Below are positions 5,525-10,611 of a stretch of 10,611 bases of DNA, piece after piece (the stretch's first letter is position 1; every line of letters begins with the position of its first letter). This DNA comes from UBA9642 sp964545585. Its GTDB lineage: Archaea > Nanobdellota > Nanobdellia > Woesearchaeales > UBA9642. The notes beneath the pieces are model-generated. The model was not told the origin of the DNA. It was given only the letters and a program-made list of their open reading frames with translations, and did not search any database. The position numbers were made by a program, and so were the translations under genes. The DNA lies in assembly GCA_964545585.1 (NCBI GenBank), contig CAZJFT010000032.1, positions 1 through 10,611 on the forward strand. Reading direction: 5' to 3'.

Positions 5525-5545
5525 AATCAACAGAAAGAAAGATAG

Positions 5546-5553
5546 TTTAAAAA
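5546..5553 (-). promoter_or_regulatory. TATA box of the nucleotidyltransferase gene
   Basis: On the minus strand TTTTTAAA is centred about 36 bases upstream of the ATG at 5514. The predicted transcript start near 5525 would just include the GGTGAG site. Confidence 0.55.
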
Positions 5554-5599
5554 GATATTGGTTTGAGAGAAAGGCAGATTTACTGGAAGAAACATAAAC

Positions 5600-5610
5600 T
5601 TTAAATATAA
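5600..5610 (+). promoter_or_regulatory. TATA box of the histidine-cluster protein gene
   Basis: TTTAAATATAA is followed about 60 bases later by the ATG at 5669, so the 5' leader should be about 35-40 nucleotides, longer than elsewhere in this window. The left arm of a perfect inverted repeat begins within the box at 5608. Confidence 0.6.
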
Positions 5611-5647
5611 CAGATTTCAGAATTACTCTAGAATAATAAATCTGTTA
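5608..5647. repeat. Perfect 10-bp inverted repeat flanking a predicted transcription start
   Basis: TAACAGATTT (5608-5617) and AAATCTGTTA (5638-5647) are exact reverse complements separated by 20 bases. Within the spacer, ATTA-C-TCTAGA-A-TAAT (5622-5637) is a second, nearly perfect dyad. The left arm overlaps the TATA box and the right arm lies just beyond the predicted start site, a placement typical of a repressor operator. As RNA only the inner part would be transcribed, so a DNA site is more likely than a leader hairpin. Another CAGATTT occurs at 5575-5581. Confidence 0.5.
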
Positions 5648-5668
5648 AAAAATAAGAAGGTGGAAAAT

Positions 5669-6415
5669 ATGGGAAAAGTTCATAAAAATCTTGATGATTT
5701 CTTTGACGAGTTAGAGAAAGACGGATCTTCTGGATTGAAAGACGCATTCAAGAAGCATGATACATTCACTAAAGACGAGAATTTGGATCATTACTATAAT
5801 AACATATTCGCTCCAGGAATTGATGAGATGTATAAGGGATTCACTGGCGCTTTAGATAAGACTTTCGGTAAGGATGATGCAAAAATCTATGGTAAGAAGA
5901 AAGAATTGAAGAAGGCAGCAATAGATGGAATGAAAAAATTCTTCGAGAAAGTACATCCATCCGCATTAGAGGCCATCAAGGAGATAAAAGACGAAGACAA
6001 GATATATGACAAATTGGCTTCAATGTACAATGAGCATGTCGGTGCAAATCAACAGAACGGAAGAGCAATACAAGCTTTAGTTGATACATATGCTAGAAAC
6101 AGGAAAGCAAGTGTGGGGACTTTGAAGAGGGATTTCCATGGAAGAAAATCAGAGCTCACACAAGGAGGCATAGAATATATCACAAACAAACACCAAGAAA
6201 GACATATAGACCACTATAGGCCTCATAAGGTTGCCGCACATGTAAGGAAAGAGATTGAAGCAAGAAAGGGATACAAAGTAAACATGGAAGACTTCGGTGA
6301 ATTACCAATAGACAGGCTGATTGAAGTTAGAGATGGAATAAAGAAGGGAAGGTATGCCAGAGGTACCGATCTAGGTAATTACGGAATAACATACGAGGAG
6401 TCTAAAGCTGCATAA
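5669..6415 (+). CDS. Orphan soluble protein with a histidine cluster
   Basis: From ATG 5669 the product has 248 residues. The frame opens at GTG 5660, but that codon is part of the AGGTGG ribosome-binding site (5658-5663), so the ATG is chosen. I recognise no family. The protein is highly charged, Lys-rich and largely helical, with no signal peptide, membrane segment or cysteine. Residues 175-191 hold five histidines, H175, H179, H182, H186 and H191, spaced as on one or two helical faces, next to acidic and basic residues; this could be a metal-binding or catalytic cluster. The C-terminal 40 residues include a Gly/Tyr-rich stretch (YARGTDLGNYGITYE). The gene has its own promoter with a dyad, a strong ribosome-binding site and a T-rich terminator, which suggests regulated and possibly high expression. 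It diverges from the nucleotidyltransferase gene. Confidence 0.8.
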   Translation: MGKVHKNLDDFFDELEKDGSSGLKDAFKKHDTFTKDENLDHYYNNIFAPGIDEMYKGFTGALDKTFGKDDAKIYGKKKELKKAAIDGMKKFFEKVHPSALEAIKEIKDEDKIYDKLASMYNEHVGANQQNGRAIQALVDTYARNRKASVGTLKRDFHGRKSELTQGGIEYITNKHQERHIDHYRPHKVAAHVRKEIEARKGYKVNMEDFGELPIDRLIEVRDGIKKGRYARGTDLGNYGITYEESKAA

Positions 6416-6425
6416 AACCAGCACC

Positions 6426-6436
6426 TTTATATATTT
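6426..6436 (+). promoter_or_regulatory. TATA box of the six-Cys surface protein gene
   Basis: TTTATATATTT lies between the upstream stop codon (6413-6415) and the start codon at 6463, centred about 32 bases from the GTG. The predicted start near 6455 gives a leader of only about 8 nucleotides. Confidence 0.5.
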
Positions 6437-6437
6437 C

Positions 6438-6455
6438 TTTTTTTATTTTATTTAT
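6438..6455 (+). terminator. T-rich terminator overlapping the next promoter
   Basis: A T7 run (6438-6444) and further T-stretches to 6455 follow the histidine-cluster gene. They lie between the TATA box and the predicted start site of the next gene, so one 40-base gap appears to do both jobs. Confidence 0.5.
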
Positions 6456-6462
6456 TGGGTGA

Positions 6463-7752
6463 GTGATTATTAATCAGCAGATTTATCAGTTCGTGCAGGA
6501 TTCTTTGAATAAGGGTTATGATATATACAGCATAAGGAATAATCTTCTCAAACAGTATCCGCAGCAGCAGGTTGATGAGGTCATCGCTTTGTTCTCTAAT
6601 CAGCAGCAGGAGATGCAGTTGAAGAGCTATGTACAGAGACAGCTTGCTTTAGGTTTCAAGCCTGAGATGATAAGGAATAGCTTGAAGCAGAGCGGTTATC
6701 CAGATAATTTGATAGATTCTGCGCTAGGCAATGGGGGAAGCATCACTGTACGGCACGAGATACATTTTCCTATAAAGACTGTTTTAGTCATATTGTTGAT
6801 TGCTGGTTTAGGATTCGGCGGATATTGGTTCTTTACAAACAATACAGGTGGAGAGGATGCTTTGCTTGATGTCTCTGTACAATCCTATAATCAAGAATAT
6901 TTAGCAGGGCAGGAAGTCACGTATGGTGTAGAACTCGTGAATATGGGCAAATCCAATAGGTTTGACGCAACTGTAAGATACACAATAACTGACGCTAGCG
7001 GAAAGATACTCAAATCTTACACTGAAACGCTTGCTGTAGAGACTAAAGCGACTTCTAGTGGAAAGATTGCATTGCCAAGTAATCTTCAGCCAGGAACATA
7101 TTATTTGAATGCTGTAGTAACTTATGGCAATAATCAGAAGGCTGAGAGCAGTACAGAATTCCAGATTGTAGGGCAAATAACATATAGGCCTCCAACAGGA
7201 GGAACAACTGGAGGGACAAGCGGCACAACAGGCGGAAACACAGGCGGGACGACTGGAGGGACAAGCAGTGGAGGAACTACCGCTTCGGGCGGCAAGACAT
7301 TCGGTGATTCAATGAAGCTTATAAGGCAACAAGCCGCTACAAGCCCTCAAGCAGCATACAATAGTTGCCTTAAGTTCACAAGCCAGGCACAAAGAGATAT
7401 ATGCCTAGGGGAGATAGCATACAGCACAAATAAGGCGAATTATTGTGACCAGATCAGCGAGACAGGAAAGAAAGATAATTGTTACCTAGCATTCGTCATT
7501 GGCGGAAACACGCAAGTATGCGATAAGATAACAGACACAACAACAAAACAGTATTGCAACCAGATGAAGATAGTCGAACAGATGAACTATTACTATCAGC
7601 AGGGCAACAATGAGAAAGTCCTTGAATTGAGCAAACAATTCGAACCTGCAATATACAACACGAACCCGCAACCAGTCAACTATCAGAATACTTACAACCA
7701 ACAGACCACACTAAGCATAGAAGATTTCACATTGACTGGGGAATTAGAGTAA
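6463..7752 (+). CDS. Membrane-anchored surface protein with six-Cys repeat tail
   Basis: The product has 429 residues. Two related helical repeats come first (about 10-45 and 57-88, sharing V-Q-x2-L-x2-G, IRN-x-L and a YP turn). A membrane segment follows at 104-125, then a beta-sandwich-like region (about 132-236) resembling CARDB/Ig-type extracellular domains. Next is a Gly/Thr/Ser linker (243-277) and a tail with six cysteines at 302, 314, 328, 340, 353 and 365. The Cys spacing and the RDIC, KDNC and NYC contexts look like a repeat I associate with DPANN surface proteins, probably three disulfides. The inferred topology is N-terminus inside, tail outside. The start is GTG at 6463, placed directly after GGGTGA (6457-6462); that spacing is too short to be ideal, so the start is uncertain. 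I do not know the function. Confidence 0.8.
   Translation: MIINQQIYQFVQDSLNKGYDIYSIRNNLLKQYPQQQVDEVIALFSNQQQEMQLKSYVQRQLALGFKPEMIRNSLKQSGYPDNLIDSALGNGGSITVRHEIHFPIKTVLVILLIAGLGFGGYWFFTNNTGGEDALLDVSVQSYNQEYLAGQEVTYGVELVNMGKSNRFDATVRYTITDASGKILKSYTETLAVETKATSSGKIALPSNLQPGTYYLNAVVTYGNNQKAESSTEFQIVGQITYRPPTGGTTGGTSGTTGGNTGGTTGGTSSGGTTASGGKTFGDSMKLIRQQAATSPQAAYNSCLKFTSQAQRDICLGEIAYSTNKANYCDQISETGKKDNCYLAFVIGGNTQVCDKITDTTTKQYCNQMKIVEQMNYYYQQGNNEKVLELSKQFEPAIYNTNPQPVNYQNTYNQQTTLSIEDFTLTGELE
7189..7293 (+). repeat. Low-complexity Gly/Thr linker-encoding tract
   Basis: This tract encodes a linker of about 35 residues, nearly all Gly, Thr and Ser, between the beta-rich region and the cysteine tail. 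At DNA level the 15-mer ACTGGAGGGACAAGC occurs at 7207-7221 and 7252-7266, exactly 45 bp (15 codons) apart. This suggests growth by in-frame duplication. Confidence 0.8.
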
Positions 7753-7788
7753 TAAAAATCTTAATAATTCTAAGGTAATAGAATAATT
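7753..7788. other. Short convergent intergenic gap with direct repeat
   Basis: The 36-base gap separates the ends of two convergent surface-protein genes. AATAATTCTA occurs at 7763-7772 and again at 7782-7791, running into the stop codon of the leftward gene. There is no clear T-run on either strand, so I cannot assign a terminator. Confidence 0.4.
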
Positions 7789-10047
7789 CTACTTGAACTG
7801 CGGCATGACCTTTGAACGATACCTGGTGACAATATCTGTTGTCTTGCCCATATCCTGCATCTCGTTTATGCATGGAGGCGGAGGCATCCTTATCAAGTAT
7901 ATCTCTAATGTCTTGTTACCTGCCAAGTGCTCTCGCTTGACATTCAATGGATAAGTATCATCAATCTCTATACCACCCATTATTGCATTTTTTATATGTA
8001 TATCGTTTTCTGGTATTCCCTTATAGCTTGTGCATATACCTGCAAAATAATTGTCACAAACCTCATCACATTCTTTTGGTATTATATAACCTTCTGCAGA
8101 ATATAACTGCCCGCTTATGGTATACCTGCCAGGCGTTATCTCTATCTCTGTATTTCTTGTTGTCGGACTTATAAGGACTGTTTGGGATAGCGGTTCATCT
8201 AAGCCTGTAGTTATCCTGTTAAGTGTTATGAATACTGTATCATTCTGTTCAAGCGGAAAACTCATGTTCGGGAACACCAAGAATGATGTTACAGTACCTA
8301 CAGTAACCCTTGTCATAGGATAAACCTTTACTGTGACGTTGACTTTATGTATCTTCTCTAAGTATATTGATCCAAGATTCACATTCCCATTTGGGGTCGT
8401 TGTCAATTTCACTATCTTTTTGGCATAGCCTGACTTCTCTAACTGTACATATCCATTCATGCACACAGGGAATTTACCCTTGAATGATTCGACACCTAAT
8501 ATAGGGTCATTCTCTGTAATGCCTATATTGCATGAAGCATAATTCCCGCAGCCAAAAGTTATATCGACTTTCTCTAATGGATCCTTTGTTGCAGCATCAT
8601 AAGTCTTTAAGTATATGTTTCCGCTCATGCGTTGCTCAGGCTCGCAGAACACATTTTCACGGACGCGTTCTTTATATTGATAATTCTGTCCAGTCCGTGG
8701 ATTAGTGACTGTCTGCCCAGATAATGGGTCATTGAATGATATGTCAAAAAAGTCATGTTCGAAATATAATGGTCTCTTGCTCGCATTCCACCATTCTCTC
8801 AATGGGAGATTCTGTTTTATTGTTGATTCTAATGCGAACATGAAAGTGTAATATTGGCCTGGCTTGTACTCATCCTTTATCTCCACTATTACAGGATAGC
8901 TTACATCGTAGAAGAATTGGTAGGAGAATGTGTTCTTTGGCGGAGCGACACTTACCCCTTCTTCTGTATCCTTGAATGGTCCCAATAGTTCATTCGTAGA
9001 TGGTTGTATATCGAATGATATGTCATCACCTGTATATATGAATGATACCTCTGTTTTTTCTAGGTTCCTGTCAGGGAACATGTCTAAGGTTATTAAGTCA
9101 ACAAAATTCTTCTCTAAATCTGTCAAGTCGCCTGTGACCTCACGATAATTCTTTGCGCCCTTGACCTGCATTAATGGGACGTATGATTGTAGCAGTTGCC
9201 GTATATTCTCTTTTACTGAACCTTTAGCCCAGAACACCATGTCGTAACCGCTGGAATAAGAGTATATAGGTGGCAATAGTTCAGGGCTCAATCCAGAATA
9301 TGACAATATCAAGTATGCGTTCAGTCCTTCTAAGAATTGGCTCTCATATTCCTGTTTCGATATGTTCAATGCCATATCGTAATATTTCATCAATGGGATA
9401 TCTACTGTTGCAACATAATTTTCTATGGTTGCCTGGCTCCCATCATAAGCGACTTCAATCATGTATATGGATTCTATAAGCACATCCTCTTCACGTATAG
9501 TTGTGCGTACAATCATGTTGTCTTGTATCGCGAGGTCATAACCTTGCTGCAAGAAATCCTGGAATCCATCAAGGCATAAATCTATGTTTTCTGTCACATA
9601 AACACTTATCTGTCGCTCCATCTCATCTATGTATGGCGCTTGGCTCATCATCATGCAATCAGTGCAATCCCCGTAATCATAACTATAATACCAATAAGGC
9701 ATGGCTTTATCTATATCATCCGATAAGTATGCCATGTCGCTGTCTGATTGGTCATCTATGTTGCCATAGAATACCCTTCCTGATAAGTATGCATCATTAG
9801 GATCAATATATCCTCCATGCTTGCCTAACTGTATTATTGCATCCCTGGCGACGCTTTCCATGCAGTCTTCAACGAACAATTGCAACGGCTCAAACTTTTC
9901 TGAAACAGTGGTTCTGCCGGGACCTTCAACTATCGATATGTTATTCTGATAATTTATGTATATGAAGAAACCGACTATTAACAACACTACTATCCCAAGT
10001 ATTACGAATAATGTTATTTGACCTCTTTTTGCATTACTTATTCTCAT
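7789..10047 (-). CDS. Large N-anchored extracytoplasmic protein
   Basis: The product has 752 residues. Residues 1-10 end in KRGQ and are followed by a hydrophobic helix (11-32). This resembles archaeal type IV pilin-like (class III) signal peptides, but the Glu usually found at +5 is Phe14, so it is more likely an uncleaved anchor. The rest should face outward and has 12 cysteines, including C128/C131, C500/C506 and C660/C664, suggesting disulfides. Residues about 475-563 look like a carboxypeptidase-regulatory-type beta-sandwich (SGNIYLKTYDAATKDPLEKV at its start), and 565-650 may be a second beta domain. I recognise no catalytic motif. The ATG follows AGAGGT (10051-10056). The upstream membrane-protein gene ends 17 bases before, so the two form an operon. 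A role in surface structure or transport is inference. Confidence 0.85.
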   Translation of the reverse strand: MRISNAKRGQITLFVILGIVVLLIVGFFIYINYQNNISIVEGPGRTTVSEKFEPLQLFVEDCMESVARDAIIQLGKHGGYIDPNDAYLSGRVFYGNIDDQSDSDMAYLSDDIDKAMPYWYYSYDYGDCTDCMMMSQAPYIDEMERQISVYVTENIDLCLDGFQDFLQQGYDLAIQDNMIVRTTIREEDVLIESIYMIEVAYDGSQATIENYVATVDIPLMKYYDMALNISKQEYESQFLEGLNAYLILSYSGLSPELLPPIYSYSSGYDMVFWAKGSVKENIRQLLQSYVPLMQVKGAKNYREVTGDLTDLEKNFVDLITLDMFPDRNLEKTEVSFIYTGDDISFDIQPSTNELLGPFKDTEEGVSVAPPKNTFSYQFFYDVSYPVIVEIKDEYKPGQYYTFMFALESTIKQNLPLREWWNASKRPLYFEHDFFDISFNDPLSGQTVTNPRTGQNYQYKERVRENVFCEPEQRMSGNIYLKTYDAATKDPLEKVDITFGCGNYASCNIGITENDPILGVESFKGKFPVCMNGYVQLEKSGYAKKIVKLTTTPNGNVNLGSIYLEKIHKVNVTVKVYPMTRVTVGTVTSFLVFPNMSFPLEQNDTVFITLNRITTGLDEPLSQTVLISPTTRNTEIEITPGRYTISGQLYSAEGYIIPKECDEVCDNYFAGICTSYKGIPENDIHIKNAIMGGIEIDDTYPLNVKREHLAGNKTLEIYLIRMPPPPCINEMQDMGKTTDIVTRYRSKVMPQFK

Positions 10048-10056
10048 CTTACCTCT
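10048..10056 (-). promoter_or_regulatory. Ribosome-binding site of the 752-residue protein gene
   Basis: AGAGGTAAG immediately precedes the ATG at 10045-10047, with three bases between AGAGGT and the ATG. It lies inside the 17-base gap after the upstream stop codon, in keeping with an operon. Confidence 0.55.
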
Positions 10057-10064
10057 TTTTCAGC

Positions 10065-10611
10065 TTATTTGTTCTTCAAATAAACCTTTGACCATAACAA
10101 TAAAAACGCTAATAGCAGTATGCCGACCATGACGCCCCACACCTTCAGTAACCATATCAATACCATTGCTGCAACTGAAAACAACAAGTACAGCATAAAC
10201 AACATTACAGCTCTTATGAATGTCTTCCTCAATGAAAGACCTAGATTCATTGACAATACTATATAACAAAATGCGAACAACAATACGAGTAATAATAGGC
10301 CTAACCATATCATGTGGTTAATCACAAGGAATGAGACATATACTGCTATGAGCAACAGCATATATAATGAGCTATACCTGAACCATTCGAACAACCATCT
10401 TTTCCATGATTCTTTCCATGAGAATGCCTTATTCGCAATCTGATCCCTTATCATGATGTCAAATGCAGATAAAGCTCCAGCAATGAATATTATGTATAAC
10501 AACAAAAGCATTATCAGATTAATCATGAAACTCTCAAACAATGGCATGTTATCTACCAAGTCATCTGTCAATATGCCTGTCTGCTGCATCTCCTGTAGGG
10601 AGCTTATGAAC
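10065..10611 (-). CDS. Polytopic membrane protein, 5' end beyond the window
   Basis: The frame stays open to the right edge, so the N-terminus is missing. An ATG at 10587-10589 exists, but its purine stretch (AGGAG) abuts it with no spacer, so it is probably internal. The visible 181 codons encode about five hydrophobic segments: one near the ESFMINLIMLLLL stretch, one after a WKESWKRWLFEWFR loop, and three more in close succession, ending in a basic KVYLKNK tail. The loop with several Trp and basic residues suggests a cytoplasmic amphipathic element. I do not recognise the family. It lies 17 bases upstream of the 752-residue extracytoplasmic protein on the same strand, so the two products may work together at the membrane; this is inferred from the operon only. 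Confidence 0.75.
   Translation of the reverse strand, partial: FISSLQEMQQTGILTDDLVDNMPLFESFMINLIMLLLLYIIFIAGALSAFDIMIRDQIANKAFSWKESWKRWLFEWFRYSSLYMLLLIAVYVSFLVINHMIWLGLLLLVLLFAFCYIVLSMNLGLSLRKTFIRAVMLFMLYLLFSVAAMVLIWLLKVWGVMVGILLLAFLLLWSKVYLKNK

Noticed and set aside
5515..5526. Upstream TTG/GTG starts for the nucleotidyltransferase gene
   Set aside because: They overlap the GGTGAG ribosome-binding site. The ATG at 5514 is correctly spaced.
5608..5647. Reading the inverted repeat as a riboswitch or leader hairpin
   Set aside because: The predicted transcription start lies between the arms, so the full stem would not be in the RNA. A DNA operator fits better.
5660..5668. GTG 5660 as start of the histidine-cluster gene
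   Set aside because: This GTG is part of the AGGTGG ribosome-binding site itself, and the ATG at 5669 is well spaced.
7189..7293. Gly/Thr tract considered as a CRISPR-like or tandem repeat array
   Set aside because: The repeats are degenerate, in frame and coding. There are no regular repeats with unique spacers.
7901..9800. Rightward frames of 68-99 codons inside the 752-residue protein gene
   Set aside because: They are antisense to a long coherent protein with an anchor, recognisable domain and ribosome-binding site.
10060..10308. Leftward 82-codon frame overlapping the polytopic membrane protein
   Set aside because: It is a different frame on the same strand as a clearly membrane-type protein and has no distinct start signal.

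Overview
The window looks like chromosomal DNA from an AT-rich archaeon, most likely a DPANN-type (Woesearchaeota/Pacearchaeota-like) lineage. It carries Rpo11 (RpoL), an archaeal RNA polymerase subunit. Promoters are TATA-type, and ribosome-binding sites are GGTG-type. Two genes appear to be leaderless. The surface proteins have features I associate with DPANN genomes: a six-cysteine repeat tail behind a Gly/Thr linker, and a large protein starting with an RGQITLFVI-type anchor. The phylum is an inference; there is no rRNA in the window.

Left part (1-2336). A PadR-like regulator with a lysine-rich tail and a coiled-coil/winged-helix protein both read leftwards. They are separated by an A-rich gap of about 340 bp with no convincing gene. 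Diverging from them, rpoL and an AMMECR1-family gene each follow their own TATA box, placed so that transcription should start at or next to the ATG.

Middle (2337-5668). Three genes read leftwards. A 620-residue nucleotidyltransferase-like protein ends in a triple T-run terminator. A tight two-gene operon follows, encoding a tandem-CBS protein and a cis-prenyltransferase (UppS) one base apart. The 620-residue protein is the most unusual coding feature: the nucleotidyltransferase domain is duplicated, with GGS and DxD only in the second copy, and a downstream helical module is also duplicated, with an RxxxxH motif only in its first copy. The divergent region 5515-5668 carries a perfect 10-bp inverted repeat around the predicted start site of the next gene.

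Right part (5669-10611). An orphan 248-residue soluble protein with a histidine cluster is followed on the same strand by a 429-residue membrane-anchored protein (two N-terminal helical repeats, one membrane segment, a beta-sandwich-like region, a Gly/Thr linker and a six-Cys tail). Converging on it is a leftward operon of a polytopic membrane protein (running off the right edge) and a 752-residue N-anchored extracytoplasmic protein. These suggest a cell-surface region.

Several starts were moved downstream to the first ATG after a GGTG motif, because the longest open frames begin inside the ribosome-binding site. I saw no tRNA, rRNA, CRISPR array, insertion sequence or attachment site.
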